Source: Acidimicrobiia bacterium
Lineage (GTDB): Bacteria; Actinomycetota; Acidimicrobiia; Acidimicrobiales; SKKL01
Direction: 5' to 3'
Length of the DNA: 64,000 nucleotides
Assembly (NCBI GenBank): GCA_041676705.1
Contig: JBAYRL010000001.1
Span: forward strand, 646,289-710,288
The notes under the pieces are model-generated. The model made no database searches. It saw nothing but the letters and a program-made list of their open reading frames with translations, and had not been told where the DNA came from. Position 1 is the stretch's first letter. Each line of letters opens with the position of its first letter. The position numbers and the translations under genes were made by a program. Positions 1 through 9,373 of the stretch are shown here, piece by piece.

Positions 1-1202
1 TTGTAATAGCCCTCGCAGAGGGAAGTGCCCTTGATCTGCAGTTCGCCTACCTGGCGTTCAGCCAAAGCATTGCCAAACGGGTCGACCACGCGGATTTCTA
101 ATCCCGGTACCGGTCGGCCGAGTTTTGCCAGCTCACGAGCACCAGGGCTGTTTGGTGCGACCGGTTCGGCCCGATGTTTCAGCTCAAGTGTTTCGACATC
201 AATCCAGTCGGTTTGCAAACCAGCCAACGGTTCGGGAAAAGTTCCGGCGATCGCGATTTCAGCCATACCAAAGGCCGGGAAAACGGCGCCAGGTCGCATT
301 TTGTGTGGGGTGGCCGCTTCGACGAAGTTCCGTACGGTTTCGGGGTCGACTGGTTCGGCGCCATTCAATGCAATGCGTAGCGATGAGAGGTCGAGTGGCT
401 CGGAGCGATTTAAAGCCCTCGACGCTAGTACCCAGGCAAAGTTTGGTCCGGCGGTGGCCGTGCCCCGATAGTCGGAGACCCACTGCATCCAACGTTGCGG
501 CGAGGCCATAAAATCTTGTGGGCTGCCCAATACCAAGCTGGTGCCCGTCGTCATCGACAACACAAGTTTTCCTACAAGGCCCATGTCGTGGTAAAGCGGC
601 AACCACGAAACCAACACGTCGATATCCGGATCGAGTTGGGCTGCGGTCGCAATGGCGTCGAGGTTCGCCGTCACCGCCCTATGGGTGAGCGACACACCTT
701 TGGGGTCGGACGTGGAGCCACTAGTGAATTGCAAAATAGCTCGACGTTCAGGGTGGTGATCGACCGGCTTGAACTCGTGATTTGGGGCAGTTGCTAAATC
801 GGTGGTGGTTAAAATAGGTGGATCAGACTCGATGGGTTCGATGAAAGGTGCCAAATCAGAGTCGAGCACCAACAGGTCTACGTCGGCTCGTTTCAAGCGC
901 CGCCTAGTGGCTTCCACAAAGGCTTCGATCGAAGCCATCCGCATTGGAATTGGCATTACCACAATGGTGGCCCCGGCTAACCAAACCGCTTGAATGGCGG
1001 TAACCAACGTTCTGCTGGTTGGACCCAATAACGCCACATGGTCACCCGGCTTGGTGCCGTGGCTCGCCAGAGTGGCCGCCATGGTCTTGGCTTCTTCGTG
1101 GAGCTGCTGCCAGGGCACAGTAATCGGATCGGCCGAGCCTACAAAGGTAATAGCACCCTTACGATTGGCGGCCGCTTCTATGCGTTGTGCGAGCGTTGGC
1201 AT
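1..1202 (-). CDS. Fatty-acyl-AMP ligase (FAAL/FadD32-like), 3' end cut by window edge
   Basis: Adenylate-forming enzyme expected to activate a fatty acid as acyl-AMP for transfer to a carrier protein or polyketide synthase. The first 400 residues are visible; the C-terminal lid lies beyond position 1. The ATP-binding loop FTSGSTSDPKGV is at residues 159-170. SWLPLYHDMGL (199-209), NGAEPV (280-285) and FGMAE (311-315) are typical of the FAAL branch rather than ordinary acyl-CoA synthetases. The ATG at 1202-1200 directly abuts the leuS stop codon, so it is probably the downstream gene of a leuS transcript. No carrier protein or polyketide synthase is visible in the window. Family assignment is solid; substrate and CoA-versus-AMP specificity are inferred. 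Confidence 0.88.
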   Translation of the reverse strand, partial: MPTLAQRIEAAANRKGAITFVGSADPITVPWQQLHEEAKTMAATLASHGTKPGDHVALLGPTSRTLVTAIQAVWLAGATIVVMPIPMRMASIEAFVEATRRRLKRADVDLLVLDSDLAPFIEPIESDPPILTTTDLATAPNHEFKPVDHHPERRAILQFTSGSTSDPKGVSLTHRAVTANLDAIATAAQLDPDIDVLVSWLPLYHDMGLVGKLVLSMTTGTSLVLGSPQDFMASPQRWMQWVSDYRGTATAGPNFAWVLASRALNRSEPLDLSSLRIALNGAEPVDPETVRNFVEAATPHKMRPGAVFPAFGMAEIAIAGTFPEPLAGLQTDWIDVETLELKHRAEPVAPNSPGARELAKLGRPVPGLEIRVVDPFGNALAERQVGELQIKGTSLCEGYY

Positions 1203-3671
1203 CTACTTCACCAGGTTCAATAGCTTCGGCAGCCGAGCGACCACCCTTTGAGGTTGTGCTCCTTCAAGGGCCGCCTGTACTGGCGTCAGCGCCATGGCTA
1301 GCGGCACGGCTTCTGCTTCGGTGATTTCACTATCAACCTCTATTTTGCCGCGTACTTTACCGTTAACCTGCACAATCATGGTGGTGGTGGCGACTTTCAG
1401 CAGCTCGGGATTAGCTTCAGGCCAAGCCAGAGAGTGAATCATGGCGTTCTCACCGTGGCGACGTTGCCACAACTCAGCCGTGATGTGGGGAACCATGGGT
1501 GCCATTACCTGCAACAGCGTGTCGATCGCGAAGTTAAACGTTTCCGCACGTGCCCCCGACCCGTCCTGGGCGTAGTGGTATAGCTGGTTAACAAACTCCA
1601 TGCACCCGGCCACTGAAGTGTTGTACGCCCAGCGTTCATATTCATCGGTAATTCTGGCGATTAGCTGGTGGGTTGACTGTTCGATGGCTCGGTCGGCGTC
1701 GGTTGGTTCTCGCTCGGTCGTATGGCCGATTTCTCCGATCGCCAGGCGCCAAACTCGGTGCAAGAAACGACTAGTGCCTTCGGTGGTCACCGAATCCCAA
1801 TCAACATCGTCGGAGGGAGGACTCACAAAGAGGTGTGCTAAGCGCAGGGCGTCGGCACCTTCGTTATCGAGGATCTGTTCTGGTTCGACCAGGTTGCCTT
1901 TAGATTTCGACATTTTAGCACCACCCAGGCGGATCATGCCCTGGGTGAAGAGGCGCTGGAATGGCTCGCGAATATCGGCTGGCACGTACCCAAGGTCGGA
2001 AAGAGCCTTGGTGAAGAAACGGGCATACATAAGATGCAAAATGGCGTGCTCTACCCCACCGATGTATTGATCGACTGGTAGCCAATGTTCAACGGCTTCT
2101 TTGGAAAACGGAAGCTCGTCGTTGTGGGCGTCGGCAAAGCGCAGGAAATACCAACTTGAGTCGACAAAGGTATCCATGGTGTCGGTTTCACGGGTGGCCG
2201 GGCCGCCACAGGTTGGACACGTAGTGTGCAGGAAGCCTTGATGGAACTTAAGCGGCGACTCGCCGGTGGGACGGAATTCGACATCGTCGGGCGCTACCAC
2301 TGGCAAATCTTCATCGGGTACCGCCACGATGCCGCAATCGCCTTGGCAATATACGACTGGGATAGGACAACCCCAGAAGCGCTGGCGAGAAAGCAGCCAG
2401 TCGCGCAAGCGGAAATTCACTTTGTGCTCGCCAAGGCCTTGTTCAACTAGCCATTCGGTGGCCGCAGCGATGGCAGTTGGGGTGTCCATTCCGTTAAGCC
2501 AGTCGCTATTGATGCGAACACCCTCGCCCGTATAAGCCTCATCGGGCCAATCTTCTGGCGGCTGCACCGTTCGGACAATCGGCAGGTTGTAGGCCTTGGC
2601 GAATTGCCAGTCTCGGGTGTCTTCCCCGGGGACAGCCATAATGGCCCCGGTACCGTAGGTGGTGAGGACGTAATCGGCCAGGTAAATGGGAACAGGCTGT
2701 TGGTTGAAAGGGTTTAGGGCGTAACTTCCCGTGAACACGCCTCGTTTTTCTAAAGGACCTTCGGTCGAGAGTCGGTCGATTTCCGAGGTTTGCGAGACCC
2801 GCTTCACAAACGCTTCCACTTCGGCTTTTCGATCGGCGGCGGTGATTTCTGGCACTAGTTTGTGTTCGGGCGCCAGAACGGCGAACGTCATGCCGAAGCT
2901 GGTGTCGGGTCTAGTGGTAAACACTTTGATCTCATGGCCGGTAGCTTCGCCGTTTGCGTCAACTACTGACATCACAAACTCGGCGCCCTCAGAGCGACCA
3001 ATCCAGGTGCGCTGCATCGTTTTCACGCGCTCTGGCCATTCCAGGTCGTCTAGGTCGTTCAGTAGTTGATCGGCGTACTTGGTAATTCGGAAAAACCACT
3101 GCTCAAGATTGCGTTTCTCCACCAGGTCGCCCGAACGTTCACACGTACCGTCGGCCAAAACCTGCTCGTTGGCAAGAACAGTTTGGCAACCCGGGCACCA
3201 GTTCACTGGGGCTTCTGCCCGGTAAGCCAAGCCCGCTTCCAACATGCGCTTGAAAATCCACTGTGTCCATCGGATGTAAGAAGGGCTGTGGCTTTTAACT
3301 TGGCGACGATGATCGTAAACAGCACCGATTCGCTCAAGTGAAGAAGCCAGCTCTTCGATACGAGCGTCGGTGTAGGTGCGAGGATGTTCTCCGGTACGAA
3401 TGGCGGCGTTCTCGGCGGGCAGACCAAAAGAGTCGAAGCCAATGGGCGACAGAACCCCATAGCCTCGCATGGTGCGGTAACGCACGTTTAGATCACCAAA
3501 GGTGTAGTTGCGTACATGGCCCATGTGAGCGCGACCACTTGGGTACGGGTACATGGAAAGCACATAGTAAGGAGGGCGAGGATCGTCGTTCTCGATGTTG
3601 TAGGTGCCGTCGGTTTTCCACCGTTGCTGCCACTTCGCTTCAATCGCCTGAACGTCGTATCCATCTGCCAT
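1203..3671 (-). CDS. leuS: Leucyl-tRNA synthetase
   Basis: Class I aminoacyl-tRNA synthetase charging tRNA-Leu, cytoplasmic. The 822 residues match the family length. The HIGH-type motif is HMGH at 49-52 inside [13 protein letters not shown], and the KMSKS loop (KMSKSKGN) starts near residue 586. Between them lie the editing domain and the tryptophan-rich core with [11 protein letters not shown]. Cysteine pairs (CPGC; CPTC) suggest zinc-binding insertions. The frame stays open upstream to about 3776, but that extension has no synthetase character; the ATG at 3671 gives the usual [14 protein letters not shown] start. No strong Shine-Dalgarno sequence or T-box leader is visible. The downstream fatty-acyl-AMP ligase follows without a gap. 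Confidence 0.97.
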   Translation of the reverse strand: MADGYDVQAIEAKWQQRWKTDGTYNIENDDPRPPYYVLSMYPYPSGRAHMGHVRNYTFGDLNVRYRTMRGYGVLSPIGFDSFGLPAENAAIRTGEHPRTYTDARIEELASSLERIGAVYDHRRQVKSHSPSYIRWTQWIFKRMLEAGLAYRAEAPVNWCPGCQTVLANEQVLADGTCERSGDLVEKRNLEQWFFRITKYADQLLNDLDDLEWPERVKTMQRTWIGRSEGAEFVMSVVDANGEATGHEIKVFTTRPDTSFGMTFAVLAPEHKLVPEITAADRKAEVEAFVKRVSQTSEIDRLSTEGPLEKRGVFTGSYALNPFNQQPVPIYLADYVLTTYGTGAIMAVPGEDTRDWQFAKAYNLPIVRTVQPPEDWPDEAYTGEGVRINSDWLNGMDTPTAIAAATEWLVEQGLGEHKVNFRLRDWLLSRQRFWGCPIPVVYCQGDCGIVAVPDEDLPVVAPDDVEFRPTGESPLKFHQGFLHTTCPTCGGPATRETDTMDTFVDSSWYFLRFADAHNDELPFSKEAVEHWLPVDQYIGGVEHAILHLMYARFFTKALSDLGYVPADIREPFQRLFTQGMIRLGGAKMSKSKGNLVEPEQILDNEGADALRLAHLFVSPPSDDVDWDSVTTEGTSRFLHRVWRLAIGEIGHTTEREPTDADRAIEQSTHQLIARITDEYERWAYNTSVAGCMEFVNQLYHYAQDGSGARAETFNFAIDTLLQVMAPMVPHITAELWQRRHGENAMIHSLAWPEANPELLKVATTTMIVQVNGKVRGKIEVDSEITEAEAVPLAMALTPVQAALEGAQPQRVVARLPKLLNLVK

Positions 3672-3735
3672 AGCGTTAATGCTACTTACAGCTACACGAC
3701 CGGCGGAATTATGTTCGGCGATGAGACATAAATGG

Positions 3736-5175
3736 TCAGGTGCGGAGCGGATCATCGCTCGCTCCAGGGCTAACAATTGGTCCCCATTTTTGTTCTCCCA
3801 ACTTCAAGAGCTCGGCCATTCGGGCTTCGATTTGGGGAGATCTTTGTGGCGGCCAGAGACCAAAACCAACCTTTTGTTGTTTAGGCGGATGTTTGGCTTT
3901 GTTTCTGTGGTGCGCCGGACATAGCAATTGACCGTTGCTTTGGTTTGTCTCGCCGCCGTGTTCCCATTCTTTTATATGGTCGGCTTCGCAAAACTCTGCG
4001 GGCACCCTGCAACCAGGATATTGACAGTGCCGGTCGCTTATTTCTAGGGCATGGCGAGCAGAACCGATGAACAATCGCTGAGATCGGCCAAGGTCGATGA
4101 CCTCGCCTTTGGAATTGAACACCGCACGTTCAATTCTGACCTCGGCATCGGCCAACAATCTTGTAATCTGACCTGGGGTAATTTGCGCCCCTGAGCCCAG
4201 CTCGCAAACTCGCCCTGTTACCGTTTCATGATCAACATGCACTGTGATTAGTGGCGGGATCGGACGAGTTTTTTCGCTTACCAGCATTGAACGTTTCGCC
4301 ATCTCGACTAGGGCGTCGTATCGGCGTTGCGCATCGGTGCGGGCCATGTGGGCGGAGGTTGTTGCTTCACCGTATTGCGCACGAGCTTCAGCCCAATCGG
4401 CTTTCCATAGCTCTTGTTGAATACGGCTGAGGGCGTTCGAGAAAATCTCGTGACCGAACGGCTCAAACTGAATATCGAGCCAGCCAACACCGTCTAAGCC
4501 TGGCGAGAGATGGAGCGAGCGATTCTCGAACTGTTTAGCAGCGGTTATCTCCGCTTGATCGGGGTCAGCACAGACCTCCCAATGATCGAGTAAGGCTCTG
4601 AACTCACCAAAGGTGAGCATATTGGCATGACCAACCAACAGCTCTTCAGCCTCTGGAAACAATTCAGGTAGCTTGTTGGCCTTTTGAGCTAACGCATCGA
4701 CGTGAGCTACGGAAAGCTTACCTTCCCCAAATTGGCTTTCGGTAAGCGGCATATTTCGCAGATGGCGAGCGCGCTTAAACAGACGTTTACACTCTTGACG
4801 ATTGCGGCCAGATTCCCGCTCAAGCCAGGCAGCTGCGCTACGTGAGCCATCGCTTGACCACACCATTGACGTGTCTACCCTGCCGGCCAGCTTTGTAGTG
4901 AAAGCTTCGAGCCGAGTTTGAAGATCGAGCACGTCGGAAAGTAGGTAAGCCTGTGAAGTAACGTCGATTCCGTCGACATCGACCGCGGTCGCTAGCAGCG
5001 AAAGCTGGTCGACCAGTGCCAAAAATCGCTGGTTAACGGCTACGGGATCGTCCAGCAACGAAGCGACGTCGCCATGATCTAAATGGCCCGGATTGAGCGC
5101 GCTAGCCACGTTACCTATTGCAGCCCGCGAACTATGGCCATGAGGCGAGGATGAGTTCTGCGGAGTTCTAGACAT
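3736..5175 (-). CDS. DUF222 domain HNH endonuclease (13E12 family)
   Basis: A 479-residue protein of the actinobacterial DUF222-HNH family (REP13E12 in mycobacteria). The long helical N-terminal part is DUF222. The C-terminal HNH module at about 384-426 starts [17 protein letters not shown] and ends CPAHHRNK, giving the zinc cysteines, the catalytic DH pair and the final histidines. The family is often multicopy and its role is uncertain; some members have been proposed to be mobile or damage-induced. A perfect LexA-type palindrome 14-27 bases before the ATG points to SOS control here. The gene is complete with no frame damage. It is separated from leuS by 64 bases. Confidence 0.93.
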   Translation of the reverse strand: MSRTPQNSSSPHGHSSRAAIGNVASALNPGHLDHGDVASLLDDPVAVNQRFLALVDQLSLLATAVDVDGIDVTSQAYLLSDVLDLQTRLEAFTTKLAGRVDTSMVWSSDGSRSAAAWLERESGRNRQECKRLFKRARHLRNMPLTESQFGEGKLSVAHVDALAQKANKLPELFPEAEELLVGHANMLTFGEFRALLDHWEVCADPDQAEITAAKQFENRSLHLSPGLDGVGWLDIQFEPFGHEIFSNALSRIQQELWKADWAEARAQYGEATTSAHMARTDAQRRYDALVEMAKRSMLVSEKTRPIPPLITVHVDHETVTGRVCELGSGAQITPGQITRLLADAEVRIERAVFNSKGEVIDLGRSQRLFIGSARHALEISDRHCQYPGCRVPAEFCEADHIKEWEHGGETNQSNGQLLCPAHHRNKAKHPPKQQKVGFGLWPPQRSPQIEARMAELLKLGEQKWGPIVSPGASDDPLRT

Positions 5176-5188
5176 GAAGCCATTCTAA

Positions 5189-5202
5189 CGAACATTCGTT
5201 CG
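5189..5202 (-). promoter_or_regulatory. LexA/SOS box upstream of the DUF222 HNH gene
   Basis: CGAACATTCGTTCG is an exact match to the Gram-positive/mycobacterial LexA site CGAAC-N4-GTTCG. It ends 14 bases before the HNH start codon, a position where a bound repressor would block transcription. Mycobacterial 13E12 family genes are known to carry such boxes, which supports the reading. LexA binding itself is inferred. Confidence 0.8.
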
Positions 5203-5397
5203 CGAATCAACGACCTTTTCAAAAACTTTTATGTATATATGTCGCCACATTTGTGCCCGTACTCGTGCTGAGCTGCAAAGACGCACCAACGGCGCCAGCA
5301 CCAAAATCTTGATGCGCAACCACCCAACCCGACGTTTCGCGAACTTCGATTGCGCATCGGCGACATAAGGTCGCTAAGCTGAGTATTCCTAATTTAT

Positions 5398-5470
5398 GGG
5401 GCTATAGCTCAGTTGGTAGAGCGCTTCCATGGCATGGAAGAGGTCAAGGGTTCGATTCCCTTTAGCTCCA
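5398..5470 (+). tRNA. tRNA-Ala (anticodon GGC)
   Basis: A complete cloverleaf can be drawn. The acceptor stem is GGGGCTA/TAGCTCC with one G-T pair; the D arm is GCTC...GAGC; the anticodon stem CTTCC/GGAAG encloses loop ATGGCAT with anticodon GGC at 5431-5433; the T arm contains GGTTCGATTCC. The discriminator base is A and the CCA end is not encoded. It reads GCC and GCU alanine codons. Confidence 0.97.
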
Positions 5471-5479
5471 CTTGATCAA

Positions 5480-5528
5480 ACGCAGACAAGCACCTGACCA
5501 GGCGAAATGCTTGTGCGGGTGCCTGCGT
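5480..5528 (+). terminator. Bulged hairpin downstream of tRNA-Ala
   Basis: ACGCAG followed by ACAAGCA (5480-5492) can pair with TGCTTGT (5508-5514) and CTGCGT (5523-5528), with a bulge on the 3' side. This gives a 13-bp stem 10 bases after the tRNA. No U-run follows, so it may be a processing or Rho-associated structure rather than an intrinsic terminator. Confidence 0.35.
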
Positions 5529-5560
5529 AAGAATGATTGCGAGCTGCGAGCATTCGCAAG

Positions 5561-7156
5561 TCAAAGTTGAGCGCGTCGGTGCAAACGTCCGTGTTCGTTC
5601 AGCTCAAGAATGCTCTTGACGCCAATCTGTTCGAGAAATGTGAAGTCGTGGCTAATCACCAACAGTGCACCTCGATATTCGCTTAAGGCTTCAACCAGCT
5701 GATCGACCGTGGCGATGTCGAGGTTGTTGGTAGGTTCGTCAAGAATCAAAAGCTGAGCAGGCGGATCGGCCAAGAGCAGTCGCGCCAACGACACTCGAAA
5801 CCTTTCGCCGCCTGAAAGCGTGGCAACCAGGCGATTCACGGCGTCACCACGAAGCAGCAGGCGAGCAAGTTGATAACGAAGATCACCAACAGCCGCCAGG
5901 GGTGCTACCGCCTGTACATTTTCCAGCGAGCTTTGGTCATCGTGGAGCGCGTCAAGACCTTGAGGTAGATAGCCCACCCTGTCAGTAAAAAGATGCCCAT
6001 TCGGAAACCCAGCGCGAGGTTCACCTCTACCAAGCAGTTGTTCAACCAGCGTTGTTTTCCCAGTGCCATTAGCGCCGATTAAGGCCACTCGCTCGGGACC
6101 TTGAATCACAAAATCCTGATCGCCATCCTGCAACACTGCTATACGTCGACCTCGCGGAACGTTCGGATCGGGCAAAGCAAGGCGAATATGTTCATCCTCA
6201 CGTACACGTGCGCTCGCCGCTTCGGCTTTGGCTTTAGCCGCATCGACCCTGTCATCCAAGGTTGCACGCAGCAACCCTGATGAAATTTGCGCCTTAGCGG
6301 CCAGCTTGCCAGCCACAATCGGCGGAATTCCGCCATCCTTTTGCGCCTTCTTACCCGTCCGTTCACGCCGTGCTAGCTTTGTTTCCGCTTCGATTCGTTG
6401 TTTTTTCTCTAACTTAAGCGCTTGCTGTGCTGAACGTTGGGCTTGTCTGGCCGCAGCTTGTTCCTGCTCTTGATGTAGTTTCCAAGCGCTGTAAGGGCCA
6501 CCAAAGGTCTGCAATGCCCCGCTGTGTAGCTCGGTCGTCGTATCCATGTGTTCCAAAAGCTCGAGATCATGGCTCACGATCACGAGAGCACCCGGCCAGT
6601 GGAGAATAATGTCAGTCAATTTGGCACGGGTCGCCCGGTCGAGGTTGTTGGTCGGCTCATCAAGCAGGGTGATTGGCGTGCGCATCATTCGCAATCCGGT
6701 AATGGCGATCAACATGGCCTCACCGCCGGAAAGCTGTCCGACGGTGCGGTTCAAATCGGCCGACGTGAAACCAATCTCGGATAAGACCTCGCCAGCCCGT
6801 GATTCGATGTCCCAATTATCACCCACCACGTCAAAGTGATGTTGCTCGATACTGCCAGCTTCGATCTTTCGTATGGCGTTAAGAATCGTGTCGACTCCGA
6901 GCAGTTCGGCCACCGTACTAGACGACGTGAGCGTGAGCGTTTGCGCCAAATAGCCAACCTCGCCAATGGTGCTGACCTGGCCTGATGTTGGCTGAAGCTC
7001 TCCCGCGATTAGCCGCAGCAAGGTTGACTTGCCAGATCCGTTGTGACCAATCAAGCCGCTGCGGCCCGATCCAAACGTTCCGCTTACCCCCTCGAGTACG
7101 ACGGTGCCATCGGGCCACTCGAAGGTGAGTTCGTTCATGGTAATAACAGAATTCAT
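5561..7156 (-). CDS. ABC-F family ATPase
   Basis: Soluble tandem ABC ATPase of 531 residues with no membrane segments, the ABC-F layout. The first domain has Walker A GHNGSGKS, signature LSGGE and Walker B with LLDEPTNNLD. A charged, lysine/arginine-rich linker follows, then a second domain with GANGTGKT, LSGGE and ILDEPTNNLD. ABC-F proteins act on the ribosome, either as translation factors (Uup/EttA type) or as antibiotic-resistance proteins; the subfamily cannot be told here. The frame is open upstream to 7279 but the extra residues do not resemble the family. The ATG at 7156 has an AGG-containing site before it and leads into the domain. A 14-base tandem repeat lies just upstream. Confidence 0.92.
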   Translation of the reverse strand: MNSVITMNELTFEWPDGTVVLEGVSGTFGSGRSGLIGHNGSGKSTLLRLIAGELQPTSGQVSTIGEVGYLAQTLTLTSSSTVAELLGVDTILNAIRKIEAGSIEQHHFDVVGDNWDIESRAGEVLSEIGFTSADLNRTVGQLSGGEAMLIAITGLRMMRTPITLLDEPTNNLDRATRAKLTDIILHWPGALVIVSHDLELLEHMDTTTELHSGALQTFGGPYSAWKLHQEQEQAAARQAQRSAQQALKLEKKQRIEAETKLARRERTGKKAQKDGGIPPIVAGKLAAKAQISSGLLRATLDDRVDAAKAKAEAASARVREDEHIRLALPDPNVPRGRRIAVLQDGDQDFVIQGPERVALIGANGTGKTTLVEQLLGRGEPRAGFPNGHLFTDRVGYLPQGLDALHDDQSSLENVQAVAPLAAVGDLRYQLARLLLRGDAVNRLVATLSGGERFRVSLARLLLADPPAQLLILDEPTNNLDIATVDQLVEALSEYRGALLVISHDFTFLEQIGVKSILELNEHGRLHRRAQL

Positions 7157-7192
7157 AGACAACCTGGAACGCGCCGGGAAATGAGCACAATT

Positions 7193-7220
7193 AGAACGAT
7201 GGCGTGAGAACGATGGCGTG
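7193..7220. repeat. 14-bp perfect tandem repeat upstream of the ABC-F gene
   Basis: AGAACGATGGCGTG occurs twice head to tail (7193-7206 and 7207-7220) in the untranslated region before the ABC-F start codon. Two copies could serve a regulator or leader structure, or be a simple slippage duplication. Function unknown. Confidence 0.8.
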
Positions 7221-7354
7221 GGCCCGGCGTCACTGAGTTTCACGCCACCACACAGCGCAGGGGAAACTCGAGCGAGCAACTTTAGAGCCCGGCTCTTTCG
7301 ATCTAACTAATATCCATGCACGAAGGCTAACAGCTATTGCCCACGGGCCAATAT

Positions 7355-8374
7355 CTAGTCCGCTGGTTTTTCAGCGTGGCCGCCAAATTGGCTTCTCATC
7401 GCGGAAAGCACCTGGTTAGCGAAGCGGTCGGCGTCACGAGAAGCAAACCTGGAAAACAACGCCGAGGTAAGGGTAGGTGCTGGCACGCCTTCCTCGATAG
7501 CGGCTAGAGCTGTCCAACGCCCTTCCCCAGAATCTGAAACTCGACCCGAGAAACCCTCCAACGTGGGTGATTCCACCAAAGCGGCGGCGGTAAGGTCTAA
7601 GAGCCACGAGCCAATTACACTCCCCCGCCGCCAAACTTCAGCCACATTTGGAAGGTCAAAGTTGTACTGATAATGCTCAGGAGTTTCTAGGGGCGCTGTT
7701 TCGGCGTCGGTTACATGGGCGCGATCACCCACATTGGCATGGTGCAAAATGTTTAAGCCTTCGGCCAGCGAAGCCATGATTCCGTACTCAATACCGTTGT
7801 GCACCATCTTCACAAAGTGCCCGGCACCGTTGGGTCCACAGTGGAAATACCCGTGCTCGGCGGGCGTGGCCGCACCATCGCGACCTGGCGTGCGAGCGGC
7901 AGCATCAACGCCCGGAGCTAACGCCTGAAAGATTGGTTCTAGCCGAGCCACCGGTTCGTCTTCACCACCGATCATCAACGAATAGCCGCGTTCGAGGCCC
8001 CAAACACCACCGCTAGTACCAACGTCTATGTGATGGATTCCCCGCTCGCCAAGTGTGGCCGCATGTACCAGGTCGGCGTGATAGTGGGTGTTTCCACCGT
8101 CAATTACCACATCGTCAGCTTCAAGCCGTTTCCCCAGCTCAGAGATAGTCTCATCGGTAATGGCACCAGCTGGTACCATCACCCAGACGGCCCGCGGTGC
8201 CGCCAACGCCGCCACCAAGCCGTCCAAGCTGGCCACGCCGGTGGCACCTTCGTTTTCCATGTCGACTACAGCATTTGAATCGACATCAAAGACCACACAT
8301 TCATGCCCGGCTTGCATTAAACGCCGAGCGATATTGGCACCCATGCGGCCCAAGCCCACAACACCTATTTGCAT
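7355..8374 (-). CDS. gnd: 6-phosphogluconate dehydrogenase, decarboxylating (short NAD-type)
   Basis: Converts 6-phosphogluconate to ribulose 5-phosphate and CO2, third step of the oxidative pentose phosphate pathway. The 339 residues begin with the Rossmann motif GVVGLGRMGANI. HFVKMVHNGIEYG holds the catalytic lysine and substrate-binding residues. The length fits the short (about 300-340 residue) branch, often NAD-linked, rather than the roughly 470-residue NADP enzyme. The start is either the ATG at 8374 or the TTG three bases earlier; an AGGACACGAGG stretch lies upstream. It is last in the minus-strand set after zwf and a HAD phosphatase. Confidence 0.94.
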   Translation of the reverse strand: MQIGVVGLGRMGANIARRLMQAGHECVVFDVDSNAVVDMENEGATGVASLDGLVAALAAPRAVWVMVPAGAITDETISELGKRLEADDVVIDGGNTHYHADLVHAATLGERGIHHIDVGTSGGVWGLERGYSLMIGGEDEPVARLEPIFQALAPGVDAAARTPGRDGAATPAEHGYFHCGPNGAGHFVKMVHNGIEYGIMASLAEGLNILHHANVGDRAHVTDAETAPLETPEHYQYNFDLPNVAEVWRRGSVIGSWLLDLTAAALVESPTLEGFSGRVSDSGEGRWTALAAIEEGVPAPTLTSALFSRFASRDADRFANQVLSAMRSQFGGHAEKPAD

Positions 8375-8420
8375 CAACCTCGTGTCCTTTCCCTGGAACC
8401 TGGTACCTCACCGATCGATT

Positions 8421-9266
8421 TCACAATCCAGCCGCCGCGAATGCACCGTTGGCGTGAGGCAGAATGAGCTCGTCGACAGCTTTAGCGAAACCGTCTTCGT
8501 CGTTGCTAGCCGTAATACGTCGTGCCGCTCGCTTGACCTGCGGGTCTGCATTCCCCATCGCGATCGACAGACCAGAATGCGCAAACATCAACACATCATT
8601 GGGCATGTCACCAATAGTGGCGATCTCGGCTGGATCCAACTCATAGTGTTTGCCCACATATTGGGCAACGGCACCCTTATTCGCATTTGGGTGGGTTACG
8701 TCAAGATAATAAGGCTGCGAGGTGGCCGCGGTGACATCATCACAAAACGTGTCGTACACGGCCCGATTTGCAGCCGCCATGGCACCCGAATCGTCGGTGA
8801 CCCCAACAATCTTGGCGACCCCATCCTTTAATGCGCTCAACCCGCCCGCCACGCTGCTCAATAGGCGAGGCTCGAAATTCACGGTGGCAATTTCACGTGC
8901 CACATGAGCGCCTTCCAAGTCAGGCACATACCAATCAGCACCTCGGTAGAGCCAAGCATCCAAGCCAAATTCGTTCATCATCTTGCAAATTGGCACTACC
9001 AAATCAGCCTCTATGGTGTGCGTGACAAGAGCGTTCAGCGTTCGATCTACCAGCATGCCTCCGTTAAAAGCTCCCACCGGAACGTCGGGCGCTAGAGCGT
9101 CGACCAGCTGTCGCATTCCTCGTGGTGGACGGCCGCTGGTAATGGCAAACAACACGCCGTGGGCTCGAAGCTTGGCTACTGCTTCAACGGTGGCGGCGGT
9201 TAGTTCCTTACGGCTATTGATCAAGGTGCCATCGACATCTGAAAGCAAAAGGCGAATCGGGGGCAT
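8421..9266 (-). CDS. HAD-superfamily (Cof-type, IIB) phosphatase
   Basis: Magnesium-dependent hydrolase of 281 residues. Motif I is DVDGTLINS at the N terminus, the conserved TSGRP follows near residue 60, and motif IV GDMPNDVLMF lies in the C-terminal third, with a type IIB cap between them. Cof-type enzymes dephosphorylate sugar phosphates, flavin or nucleotide phosphates; position between zwf and gnd makes a phosphosugar substrate plausible but unproven. The frame is open to 9326, but the ATG at 9266 (MPPIRLLLSDVDGT) is the normal family start. Confidence 0.9.
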   Translation of the reverse strand: MPPIRLLLSDVDGTLINSRKELTAATVEAVAKLRAHGVLFAITSGRPPRGMRQLVDALAPDVPVGAFNGGMLVDRTLNALVTHTIEADLVVPICKMMNEFGLDAWLYRGADWYVPDLEGAHVAREIATVNFEPRLLSSVAGGLSALKDGVAKIVGVTDDSGAMAAANRAVYDTFCDDVTAATSQPYYLDVTHPNANKGAVAQYVGKHYELDPAEIATIGDMPNDVLMFAHSGLSIAMGNADPQVKRAARRITASNDEDGFAKAVDELILPHANGAFAAAGL

Positions 9267-9373
9267 AGTCACACTCTCAAGTCCGACCCATACGGTCACG
9301 TGGATCGTTAGAACCACATCGATCACTTAGATCACGTGAATCGTTAGGATCGCTGAACTCAGCTAGTCGTGGG

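Noticed and set aside
3672..3776. N-terminal extension of LeuS
   Set aside because: The 35 extra residues do not resemble the family and overlap the end of the HNH gene; the ATG at 3671 gives the normal start.
8088..8831. Plus-strand frame of 247 codons across gnd and the HAD gene
   Set aside because: It is a shadow of two well-supported minus-strand genes, with low-complexity Ser/Pro/Arg content.
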